Below are positions 8,899 to 17,015 of a stretch of 39,409 nt of DNA, in pieces. Under the pieces are notes generated by a model. The model was not told the DNA's origin. It worked only from the letters and a program-made list of their open reading frames with translations, and searched no databases. The position numbers were made by a program, and so were the translations under genes. The DNA is from Lachnospiraceae bacterium. GTDB taxonomy: Bacteria; Bacillota; Clostridia; Lachnospirales; Lachnospiraceae. Position 1 is the stretch's first letter; every line of letters begins with the position of its first letter. The DNA lies in NCBI GenBank assembly GCA_017524595.1, contig JAFXVI010000051.1, forward strand, positions 1-39,409, in the 5' to 3' direction.

Positions 8899-9497
8899 TA
8901 GTCTTTCTCCCCGTTTTCATTATCTTCATTTAAGTCGTTTCCCTCTGTGGCTATCCATTCATACCTGTCATGAATGTACACTGGTTTTGAAGTATGATCG
9001 TCAAATTGACCATTCTCTGCCATTTCATCTATATATTTATATTCATCCATCTGCTGTTTAGAAAGCGTTCCAAACTCATCATAATCAAAAGCAGGAGTAT
9101 CAGAAGAAGAAAACAGGCTCACGTCCTCACCTGCTCTTGCCGCCCTGATGTTCCCCGGGATGGTCAACACACCCACTATGAACAATGCAGCGCAGACAAT
9201 ACACAATGTCACCTTAACAGGCAAGGTTTTATCTTTGATATTACCCGGAACCATCACAGGCATAGTGATTCCTGCTGCCATACCACAGATTCGGCAGAAC
9301 CTGGCGCCCGGTCTTATCGCGTTGCCGCAGTTAGGGCACACTGACTGAGCAGGCACTGCTCCTGCCTGCTTAACCGGCGCATTATTCAAAGCCTGAACAT
9401 TGTTTACCTGCGGTGTATCCACAGTCCTGCCGCATCCCCGGCAGAACCTGGCATTATCTGACATCTGAGCACCGCAATACCTGCAAAACCTCGCCAT
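8895..9497 (-). CDS. Double zinc-ribbon single-pass membrane protein
   Basis: Predicted 200 residues and the only cluster member with two zinc ribbons. The first is FCRYCG/FCRGCG (residues 4-23) and the second VCPNCG/FCRICG (53-72), joined by an Ala/Asn/Gln linker. One membrane segment (about 93-113) follows, then a short acidic tail of about 85 residues, probably outside the cell. Its ATG overlaps the stop of the upstream YARHG lipoprotein by 1 nt. Its stop overlaps the start of the HExxH protein by 4 nt. Such overlaps usually mean translational coupling, so I infer it partners these two proteins. With so little outside the membrane, it may be an adaptor between cytoplasmic ribbons and the HExxH protein. 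Confidence 0.85.
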   Translation of the reverse strand: MARFCRYCGAQMSDNARFCRGCGRTVDTPQVNNVQALNNAPVKQAGAVPAQSVCPNCGNAIRPGARFCRICGMAAGITMPVMVPGNIKDKTLPVKVTLCIVCAALFIVGVLTIPGNIRAARAGEDVSLFSSSDTPAFDYDEFGTLSKQQMDEYKYIDEMAENGQFDDHTSKPVYIHDRYEWIATEGNDLNEDNENGEKDY

Positions 9498-11347
9498 TAA
9501 TTACCCCTTTCGCTCCTTATCTGCGTCAGTGTCTTTAAATTCTTAAGTTCTACTTCATTTAGCAGGTCATTCTGCTTCTTATCGAATTCATCCGGCTCAT
9601 ACCTGGGCGTATACCATGATTTGTCGTTGAAATAATCCTGAAGTTCAGACGATTTGAACTTACGCCCGTGACGTGCATATATCTCATTTATGGCAAGCCG
9701 CAGATCCTCATCCGAAAGATTCTTAAGACTTGACTTATCAAGTACCTTCGTATCGGAATCGGCGAGAACATACCCCTTCTTCGAGGATGAATCCTTACCG
9801 TTACTGCCTGTCTCCCTGTCCGAACTGTCATCGCTTCTGTTTTGCTCGTTATACCACTTCTCCCGGTCACGTCCTGCTGCCGCAGGTCCCCTGTTGGTCC
9901 AGTTGTCTTCTGAGTCATCCCCTTCATCTCCAAAAGACTCGCTCTCCTTATAAGCTTTTTCGCGCGCTGCCGCTGCAGGTCCGTAGTGAGGTTTGTCGTC
10001 CCTGTCATTTCCTGTTTCGTCCGGATCATCTTGATTTTGCCCTTTTGTGCTGCTGTCTGATGACTTCATATTTGCAGCCATGCTTGCAGGAACCCTTACG
10101 GTTTTTGATCCCGGCATGAATTCAAGAGGAACGTTATTCTTGTTAAGAGCTGTTCCATCAGGCCTTACGACAAGCAGTAAATACTGGAATTTGGGATCCA
10201 TATCCATCGGACCGCGTCCGTATTCCGTATGTGCGCCATATGAAGCGGCAAAAGACACATCAGGATATCCTTCACCTTCCTCATTATTCATGCGGTTCCA
10301 TGTGAAATGCGATCTTCTTATCACAAGGTCATCCCTGCCGCTTTCATCGATGACATTTCCCTGCGCATCAAATCCCAGGTACCATTTAACCCTTATATCA
10401 AACCAGCCCTTTTCTCTGTCCTCATCCTCCTCTTCAAAATTATCGATCGTAATATTTGCAAGATGGGCTTCAAATTCACCCTCTTCATTGTCCACATCGT
10501 GCACCATATAAGCTTTCCAGCCGCCAAGATAATTATCCGCCTTATAATCCGCATCCCTGTTTTGTATGGTCAGGTATTCCTCATAATCCTTTATTGCCGC
10601 AGTAAAATAAGCAAAATCTTCAAGAGTGGGCTTCTCATCGGTTGAAAGCATCTTGGACAGCTCAGCCGGATCCTTTCCCTCGAAGGTTCCGAAATCCGTG
10701 TCTTCTTCGATCTTTATCTTAAATGCTCCTGAATGAGGACCGGCAAGATCATCGGTAAGAAACACCTCGATCACACATTCCTGCGTATCCTCAGGGACCT
10801 TAAACAATGCCCAAATCTCCATGGCTTCGCTGTAGTTTTCAACATAAGCTGCAGCCTCTTTGTAATAAGTATCCTCCTTGGAATCCATCTCGGATGCAGG
10901 CATATCAGTCACCGGCTGGATCGGGGCAGAGATCCCAAGATCATTTCCATTCCCATCCATAGCCTTTGTAATATATAAATGTTCGGGTTCCGGAATCTTA
11001 TCAGCATCTCCCACATAATCAGAATACCTGACGGGCACGGAGATATACTTCTCACCTGCGCCAAGTCCCTTTGATGAATCCGGCCATTCGTTTCCGTCTT
11101 TGATGCTTATAAAAATAGAGGAACCCGCAAGCTGTATGGTCTGTCCGGCATCATATACTTTGCCGGGCTCGAATCCCATATCAGACCCGGGATAGACCTG
11201 ATCACCGTTTACCGAAGATGGATCATTGCCACCACCGTCTTTACCACCTTTCAGCTTCTGCGATATCAGATCGGTGATCTTGCATCCGCTAAGCAAAAAG
11301 CTCAAAATCAAAATCATTAGGATCCAAACGATACTCTTTCTTCTCAC
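9497..11347 (-). CDS. Lipoprotein with Ig-like, GGWK-type and C-terminal YARHG domains
   Basis: Predicted 616 residues from the GTG at 11347. A GGAGG site lies 8 nt upstream; the longer ATG start at 11383 would put twelve polar residues before the signal. The lipobox is FLLSGC, with Cys at about residue 22. An Ig-like, DUF4352-resembling part (about 55-220) is followed by the domain shared with the 3262-4302 gene (about 239-398; GGWKAY and 'LLLVVRP'). A disordered linker with two 'GPAAA' repeats comes next, then a YARHG domain with the YARHG motif at about 557-561. YARHG domains are known as extracellular C-terminal modules of bacterial surface proteins. The gene overlaps the double zinc-ribbon gene by 1 nt. 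Confidence 0.85.
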   Translation of the reverse strand: MRRKSIVWILMILILSFLLSGCKITDLISQKLKGGKDGGGNDPSSVNGDQVYPGSDMGFEPGKVYDAGQTIQLAGSSIFISIKDGNEWPDSSKGLGAGEKYISVPVRYSDYVGDADKIPEPEHLYITKAMDGNGNDLGISAPIQPVTDMPASEMDSKEDTYYKEAAAYVENYSEAMEIWALFKVPEDTQECVIEVFLTDDLAGPHSGAFKIKIEEDTDFGTFEGKDPAELSKMLSTDEKPTLEDFAYFTAAIKDYEEYLTIQNRDADYKADNYLGGWKAYMVHDVDNEEGEFEAHLANITIDNFEEEDEDREKGWFDIRVKWYLGFDAQGNVIDESGRDDLVIRRSHFTWNRMNNEEGEGYPDVSFAASYGAHTEYGRGPMDMDPKFQYLLLVVRPDGTALNKNNVPLEFMPGSKTVRVPASMAANMKSSDSSTKGQNQDDPDETGNDRDDKPHYGPAAAAREKAYKESESFGDEGDDSEDNWTNRGPAAAGRDREKWYNEQNRSDDSSDRETGSNGKDSSSKKGYVLADSDTKVLDKSSLKNLSDEDLRLAINEIYARHGRKFKSSELQDYFNDKSWYTPRYEPDEFDKKQNDLLNEVELKNLKTLTQIRSERGN

Positions 11348-11391
11348 TTCGTTTTCCTCCAGTGATATGTCATATGTGATCATTCATACTG

Positions 11392-13119
11392 CTACTGTAT
11401 CTTTAAAGTATCTGTCTGCCCTGCACTCGACAGGATAAGAGTCCATCCGTCGTCAACAACGGAAATAAGGTAGATCTCATTTTCATTAACATTCGAATAA
11501 GCCGCATACGAACTTGTGCCGAGTTGTTTAATGGTAAAATCATATTTCTTGGGCTCTCCGCCTCCGAAAGTATTCGTGTACCACCACTTGGCCGTACCGG
11601 ATCTTCTGTCATCCATATATACATCAAGAGTCCACAGATCGCCCACATATGTATTGTTAAGCGGCTCGAACTGCAAGTCCACCTTCGGCACCGAAGAATC
11701 CCAGCAGCCGTTCTTGTCAACCCAGTAACCATCATGTGAATAGTTGTTATATACCAGACATTCATCAGGACCCAGATAATAATATCCACCTTCATCCTCT
11801 GCCCACGCACAGCTTAACGGCTTATTATTCTTATCATAGTACTGGAACTCGCCTGACTGCAGTATATCCCAGCTTCCGTCGCGTATGGCTGTCTGTGAGG
11901 GATCGCCTGAAGTATTTCCCGATGCAGTATCGTCAGTTTCATTCACCTGATCTACGTTGCTGTTCGTATTTTCTCTTTCCGTATTATCGCCATACTCATC
12001 ATCTTCCATACCACTGTCGCCATATCCGTCATCGTCTTCCCCGTTCATTATTGCCATGGCCTCTTCACCGCCCTCGGGAACATAATCTCCCGAGGTCTTA
12101 TCCACCGTGAAATATCCCTCAACCTTTAAGGTGATCCCGTTCATATTCATAGCCTGCGACATAAAGCCCGCGATCAGGTTCTTGCCATCCTTTTCGCAAT
12201 AAACTCCCGAGTGGACGAATTTGCCTTCTGCCGTTCCGCTGCCCAACTCCTTGTCATCTATTTCATCAGTCTGCGAAATCTCGATATCATATTCTCCGCC
12301 GTTTACAAGCTGTATAAGGTGGGCCGAGCCTTCCCCGGCCGTCTTTGGATCATCGATCTTCCAGTCGCGGGCATCAATTCTCATTCCACCAAGCAGTTCC
12401 ACATCAAGCTCCCAGTCTCCGTCATCTTCTATCTCAAGGGTACACTTTGCCGGAGCTCCCAGTGCCTCATCAACCTTTTTCTTGACTTCATCAGCAGGCG
12501 CACCCGGTATATTTTCCATACCTTCAAGTGCTGTACACTGGAATTCACCCTCATATGTTCCCACAAGACTCAAAAGGTTGGCATCGATGACAGGCTCTGC
12601 TCCGTCCGGTATCCTGATTCTTGAATCATAATTACCGGTCCAGCCGTCTATCATGTTTTCTGTATCGGTTATGATACCTCCGAGGCCAAGGTCATTTAAT
12701 TTCTCTTTGACTTTGTTTTTTAAAAAGAAGATACCTGCAACAATACCTCCGATAACAATCACCAATATGATAAGCACAACCAGCCATGCATGGGATTTCT
12801 TCTTCGGAGGTACCTGTCCGGGCATCATCTGTCCCGGCGGGATCCTGCCGGGTGGTATCTGTCCCGGGGACATTGGTCCGGGTGAAATCTGTCCCTGCAT
12901 CATCTGGCCGGGTGGCGTCTGTACCGGTGATATTTGTCCTGACGTTACCTGTCCCGGGGCTGTCTGAGGATAAGTACCCTGCTGTGGCTGACCCTGCACA
13001 CCTGTCGTTCCTTGGTTCACAGGCTGCGTCGGCATATCGTAACTGTCCAGTTTAAACCCGCATGATGGACAGAACTTCGTATTATCCGGCACCTGCGCTC
13101 CACACTGTTCACAAAACAT
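11392..13119 (-). CDS. Zinc-ribbon membrane protein with PGQ-rich linker and large extracytoplasmic region
   Basis: Predicted 575 residues. A zinc ribbon (MFCEQCG, FCPSCG; 1-22) leads to a Pro/Gly/Gln/Met repeat region with recurring 'PPGQM' and 'SPGQI' units (about 53-105). A KKK stop and one membrane segment (about 110-133) follow. Outside the membrane come a lipocalin-like part opening 'LVGTYEGEF' (about residue 187), an Asp/Asn-rich linker, and an aromatic Gly/Tyr/Trp-rich C-terminal part. That last part, with 'GYYYLGPDE' and 'GYWVDKNG', recalls cell-wall-binding repeats, which is only an impression. The start has GGGAGG upstream. It is the first gene of the cluster, so its upstream region may control all nine genes. 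Confidence 0.8.
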   Translation of the reverse strand: MFCEQCGAQVPDNTKFCPSCGFKLDSYDMPTQPVNQGTTGVQGQPQQGTYPQTAPGQVTSGQISPVQTPPGQMMQGQISPGPMSPGQIPPGRIPPGQMMPGQVPPKKKSHAWLVVLIILVIVIGGIVAGIFFLKNKVKEKLNDLGLGGIITDTENMIDGWTGNYDSRIRIPDGAEPVIDANLLSLVGTYEGEFQCTALEGMENIPGAPADEVKKKVDEALGAPAKCTLEIEDDGDWELDVELLGGMRIDARDWKIDDPKTAGEGSAHLIQLVNGGEYDIEISQTDEIDDKELGSGTAEGKFVHSGVYCEKDGKNLIAGFMSQAMNMNGITLKVEGYFTVDKTSGDYVPEGGEEAMAIMNGEDDDGYGDSGMEDDEYGDNTERENTNSNVDQVNETDDTASGNTSGDPSQTAIRDGSWDILQSGEFQYYDKNNKPLSCAWAEDEGGYYYLGPDECLVYNNYSHDGYWVDKNGCWDSSVPKVDLQFEPLNNTYVGDLWTLDVYMDDRRSGTAKWWYTNTFGGGEPKKYDFTIKQLGTSSYAAYSNVNENEIYLISVVDDGWTLILSSAGQTDTLKIQ

Positions 13120-13177
13120 ATCGCATCCTCCCTTATTTCCTTAATTGCCGACATTTCTATATGCCTGAATGCATGTC

Positions 13178-13214
13178 ATTATATAACTACTCTATTTTAT
13201 TATGGCTTTGTCAA
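13178..13214 (-). promoter_or_regulatory. Promoter-like boxes upstream of the zinc-ribbon cluster
   Basis: On the minus strand there is a perfect TTGACA (13209-13214) and a perfect TATAAT (13178-13183), both upstream of the gene starting at 13119. They are 25 nt apart, too far for one standard sigma-A promoter. Either each works with a poor partner or one is fortuitous. Confidence 0.3.
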
Positions 13215-13225
13215 AACGCAAAAAC

Positions 13226-13267
13226 AAGGCGTGACAAAAAACTTTCAATGAAGTTTTGTCACACCTT
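13226..13267 (-). terminator. Long hairpin between GH115 and the zinc-ribbon cluster
   Basis: AAGG, one mismatch, GTGACAAAA and ACTT pair with AAGT, TTTGTCAC, one mismatch and CCTT around a TCAATG loop, with a two-base bulge. Read on the minus strand it follows the GH115 stop at 13403 and is followed by a T-rich stretch (CCTTGTTTTTG). It probably ends the upstream transcript. It is near-identical in core and loop to the hairpin at the window start. Confidence 0.6.
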
Positions 13268-13402
13268 ATTCGGATCAGTAAAAAAGACTGTAAAAATTTA
13301 TTTATCTATTATGTTTAATACACCTGAACTCCTCCGAAATGAACAGTGAGGGTATCAAAGTCTATACTACCGGATGCGTTCTTGAATTGAGCGAAAAACT
13401 TG

Positions 13403-16400
13403 TCAAGTCACATTATGACATATGCGTGATGGATTGTTTATGACCCTGTATGTCTCCTTCGGACCCAGATATGACTCAGGAAGCTTCGCCCCGGCTTCAC
13501 AAATCACTATACGCTCAAGCACGAAACACGGACTCGATGCATATATCCTTAATGTATTCATCCCTTTATGAAGAATTACACGGGATGTGCTTATCCTGAT
13601 GTTATCAAGTACACCCCTCGCCCAATACCACTGCTCATCGCCTACCTTATAGTTCTCCGGTATGACATTTACTGCCTCGATCTCTTCATCCCAATGCTCA
13701 CTTCCACTAAGATCACCTGCTGCCGAAGATATACCGTAAGTTATCTTATTATCCATAAAAGGTGGATTGGAAGGTGCCATGTACAGCCGCACTTCATATT
13801 CATCCTCTTTATCGACAAATACCCTGTAATCAAGACTGGGAGCATTCACACCCGGCTTAAAGAAAGCAGTCACGGGAAAAGCCTTCATAGCCGACAGTGT
13901 CCTGCCGTAACCCGGAAGTTCGACAAAGCGTCCTGTGTTGCTTCCGTTAGCCGCACTGTAATGAGCAGCCTCAATAGCTATATAATTGTATGGTGCATAT
14001 CCCGGCACGCAGGCGTCTTCCCTGCCGAGCCAGATATAAGTATTATCAGGCAACCGTGAATAATCCTCATTATTTACCGGAACCATGATTTCCGTATCTC
14101 CGAACTCACCATGTATCTTAACGGTTGTCCCGCCTGCTCCTGCAAGAGCACTGCGATCAAGCTTCACATATATGATCTCATAAAAATCCTTCCTGCATTT
14201 TCCTTTAGTCTCTCCGATACTCAACCAAGGTGCGTCGCATATCACTTCATATTCCGCATCGCCCTTGCCTGCAGCATACAGGGTTATCCTTGCACTGCTG
14301 CATGTTGGATCAAGAAAATCAGGAAGCAACAGCTTCCTACCGGTCCAAACACCGCCTTCGGTATGCTGATCCGTACCCGGTATGGTCACAACAAACCTTG
14401 ATTTGTTCCCTGGTTCAAATTCATATAATACCGGATACTGGCATTCTTCTTCATTCCACTGTGTAAATCCGATATGCTCGGACATTCCCATTCCATACCA
14501 TTTTCCGTCATGTATTTCATGGAGCCTCTCACTGAGAGCCTTGTCAAGCTTAAGCAGGGTGCGTACCTCATCCGCAAGCTTCATTGCCATTCCGGCACGT
14601 ATGGAAGCAAGATAGTGATTTTCCGTGGCCGCAAGCCAAAGCTTTGAGAGATTGAGATTGGCGACCAAAGGATAACCTACCAGCTGGAAGAAGGTGAATG
14701 CATTTGTATCATCGCATCTTGCGCTTACCATATCCGCTGCTTCACACAGCTGAGTGATACGAAGGGTAAGGTCTTCAAGCTCACCGTAATTTACCGCATG
14801 ATATACCTTATCATTCATGGCTTCGGGCCGCCTGTTGTGAGTGACTTTAGTGTAACCCTTAAGGAGCTGCGCGATCACTGCCTTGCTGTCTTCATCAAGA
14901 CTCTTTCCAAACTGCATGTCAACAAATGCATGATCAAACTCATCTGCACTGTTTATATTACTTATACCCCATTTATCATAATCGTAAGCTAACGCCATAA
15001 AGTAAGACAGGGGATATTCATTGGTAAAGATGTCCCCGACATTTACTATCCACAGATCCCTTATGCCAAATTCATACGCCGTTGTCATCTGCTCCCATAC
15101 CTTGGGAAGATATGAGCTGTTCACCCATTCATACGATACGGGCCATCCGTGATAATCAAAATGATAATACATCCCGTAACCGCCATTATGCTCCCGCATA
15201 TGCTCAGTGGGCAGGGTCCTTAAGTTCCCGAAATTGTCATCGCACAGCATAAGGGTCACGCCCTCAAGTTCAGGCGAATCCATCAGGCCTTCCGTGTCCT
15301 CATCCCCGTAAAAGAACGGCTCCACTTCCTTATATAACGCGAGCATCCTCGGCACTTCGTCAAGGTTTTCATTCACTATTTCCTTTATAAGACGATTCTG
15401 TGTCTTTAGCACCGAACGCAACAGATCGATATTATCCTTAAGGGATGCGTCCTTGCCCATGATCATAGAATCATACTCGCCACGCATACCCACGGTTATC
15501 ACATTCTCAAACTTTCCATTCCTCTTAAGCCCGTCTTCCCAGAACCTTGTTATGCCTTCTTCGTTCGTAAGGAAGTTCCATGCATCACCGTATATGGACT
15601 CAGGCCCCCTTAAATACTTATATTCCTCACCATGTCTTAAGCAGGGTTCGTGATGTGATAATCCCATAACCACGCCCAGCTCGTCTGCAAGTTCGGCATT
15701 CTTAAGCCCCGGACCGTCATCAGCAAAAATGGATGTCCACATAGCAGGCCAGAGATAATTACCCTTAAGCCTTAGAAGAAGTTCAAATACATGCTCATAC
15801 ATATCGGCGTTAAAACCGCCATAATTCTTATTCGTCCAGTTCCCAAAAGCCGGCCATTCATCATTTATAAAGAAACCCCTGTATCTTACCGAAGGCTCCT
15901 TTGAAACCATGTTATCAGCCTCACTAAACACTGCCTCCGTAAGCTTATCAGGCACTACCCCGCACCAGTCTGTCAGGGGAGAAACATTAAGCAAGTCGGA
16001 AAGATGGAACAACCCATATATTGTACCCCTCTTATCACTTCCGCAGATAATAACAGCCGCGCTCACATTCTCGGCAGGATGATCCAATATATCAAAGGAA
16101 AATACTTCTCGTTTTCCCTTTACCCTGCTTACATCCAAAAGCCCCCTGTCGCTTAGGTCATCAATTATAGGACTCATACCGGGAATTCCAAAAATGACGG
16201 GATATTCTCCCATCCCGTCATTATCCTGCATAGCAGCAAGGCTCTTTGCTCCTTCACTTAAAACAGCCTTTGGCTCGACATCAAATACATGCCATAAATC
16301 CTTCCTCACCTTATCAGCAATCTTTAAAATACCGCTGTATGTCTCATCCTCGTAAATGAATACTGTCTTTCCTTCTTCTATATTGCGTCTGCTTAATATA

Positions 16401-16408
16401 TAGTCCAT
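13403..16408 (-). CDS. Glycoside hydrolase family 115, xylan alpha-1,2-glucuronidase
   Basis: Predicted 1001 residues, a typical length for GH115. This family removes (4-O-methyl)glucuronic acid side chains from glucuronoxylan and its oligosaccharides. Matching features are a 'RYRGFFINDEWP' segment at about 175, 'LLRLKGNYLWPAMW', a 'GLSHHEPCLRHG' segment and a 'YHFDYHGWPVSYEW' segment. The C-terminal beta-rich region opens with 'AIEAAHYSAANG', as in the GH115 C-terminal domain. There is no signal peptide or lipobox, so it should act in the cytoplasm on imported xylo-oligosaccharides. It follows ribH by 45 nt with no clear terminator between. No sugar transporter or other xylanolytic gene is in the window, so its place here is odd. 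Confidence 0.92.
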   Translation of the reverse strand: MDYILSRRNIEEGKTVFIYEDETYSGILKIADKVRKDLWHVFDVEPKAVLSEGAKSLAAMQDNDGMGEYPVIFGIPGMSPIIDDLSDRGLLDVSRVKGKREVFSFDILDHPAENVSAAVIICGSDKRGTIYGLFHLSDLLNVSPLTDWCGVVPDKLTEAVFSEADNMVSKEPSVRYRGFFINDEWPAFGNWTNKNYGGFNADMYEHVFELLLRLKGNYLWPAMWTSIFADDGPGLKNAELADELGVVMGLSHHEPCLRHGEEYKYLRGPESIYGDAWNFLTNEEGITRFWEDGLKRNGKFENVITVGMRGEYDSMIMGKDASLKDNIDLLRSVLKTQNRLIKEIVNENLDEVPRMLALYKEVEPFFYGDEDTEGLMDSPELEGVTLMLCDDNFGNLRTLPTEHMREHNGGYGMYYHFDYHGWPVSYEWVNSSYLPKVWEQMTTAYEFGIRDLWIVNVGDIFTNEYPLSYFMALAYDYDKWGISNINSADEFDHAFVDMQFGKSLDEDSKAVIAQLLKGYTKVTHNRRPEAMNDKVYHAVNYGELEDLTLRITQLCEAADMVSARCDDTNAFTFFQLVGYPLVANLNLSKLWLAATENHYLASIRAGMAMKLADEVRTLLKLDKALSERLHEIHDGKWYGMGMSEHIGFTQWNEEECQYPVLYEFEPGNKSRFVVTIPGTDQHTEGGVWTGRKLLLPDFLDPTCSSARITLYAAGKGDAEYEVICDAPWLSIGETKGKCRKDFYEIIYVKLDRSALAGAGGTTVKIHGEFGDTEIMVPVNNEDYSRLPDNTYIWLGREDACVPGYAPYNYIAIEAAHYSAANGSNTGRFVELPGYGRTLSAMKAFPVTAFFKPGVNAPSLDYRVFVDKEDEYEVRLYMAPSNPPFMDNKITYGISSAAGDLSGSEHWDEEIEAVNVIPENYKVGDEQWYWARGVLDNIRISTSRVILHKGMNTLRIYASSPCFVLERIVICEAGAKLPESYLGPKETYRVINNPSRICHNVT

Positions 16409-16453
16409 AACATACCTCTGATCATCCTGTGTTCAGACAATGAAAAATGAAGC

Positions 16454-16927
16454 TCAGATCTGTGACATCAGATTAACCATCTCGATAGCTGACAGAGCAC
16501 AGTCATACCCTTTATTTCCACCCTTGCTTCCGGCGCGTGATATTGCCTGCTCAATATTTTCTGTAGTGATCACACCGAATAAAACCGGTATCCCGCTCTT
16601 AAGACCCACCTGTGCAACTCCCTTGGATACTTCATTGCACACATAATCATAATGCGTAGTATCGCCTCTTATCACTGCTCCGACACAGATTATTGCATCA
16701 TATTTCCCTGATGCTGCCATCTTATCGGCAACAACGGGTATTTCAAATGCTCCGGGTACCCATGCTGCAGTAATATTGCTCTCTTCCACGCCATGACGCA
16801 CCAGACCGTCCACTGCTCCGCCGAGAAGCTTGTTAACAATGATCTCGTTGAATCGTGAAGCAACGATCCCTACCTTCATACCTTCCTTAGCAACTACCTT
16901 GCCTTCAAGTACATTGATCTTAGCCAT
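16454..16927 (-). CDS. ribH: 6,7-dimethyl-8-ribityllumazine synthase
   Basis: Predicted 157 residues, the usual length. The enzyme condenses 5-amino-6-ribitylamino-uracil with 3,4-dihydroxy-2-butanone 4-phosphate in the penultimate step of riboflavin synthesis. It forms icosahedral or pentameric assemblies in the cytoplasm. Recognisable features are '[14 protein letters not shown]' near the N-terminus, '[10 protein letters not shown]' for substrate binding, and '[14 protein letters not shown]' with the catalytic His. It is the last gene of the rib set, 88 nt after ribBA. That gap contains three 13-nt-spaced direct repeats. The start is supported by AGGAGGAAAG. Confidence 0.97.
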   Translation of the reverse strand: MAKINVLEGKVVAKEGMKVGIVASRFNEIIVNKLLGGAVDGLVRHGVEESNITAAWVPGAFEIPVVADKMAASGKYDAIICVGAVIRGDTTHYDYVCNEVSKGVAQVGLKSGIPVLFGVITTENIEQAISRAGSKGGNKGYDCALSAIEMVNLMSQI

Positions 16928-16966
16928 ATCTTTCCTCCTGAGTATTATTAGATTCGAATATATTTG

Positions 16967-17001
16967 TTTACATAATTAATTTACATAAATTCTTAACATA
17001 A
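16967..17001. repeat. Three AT-rich direct repeats spaced exactly 13 nt apart
   Basis: TTTACATAA occurs at 16967 and 16980, and TTAACATAA at 16993, in the gap between ribBA and ribH. The regular 13-nt period looks like an iteron or regulator array. A chance run in AT-rich DNA is also possible. Confidence 0.45.
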
Positions 17002-17015
17002 TTCTATCAGTGCTC

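Noticed and set aside
13339-13443. Small plus-strand open reading frame of 34 codons next to the GH115 gene
   Set aside because: It has no convincing ribosome binding site, overlaps the end of GH115 on the other strand, and matches no family I recognise.
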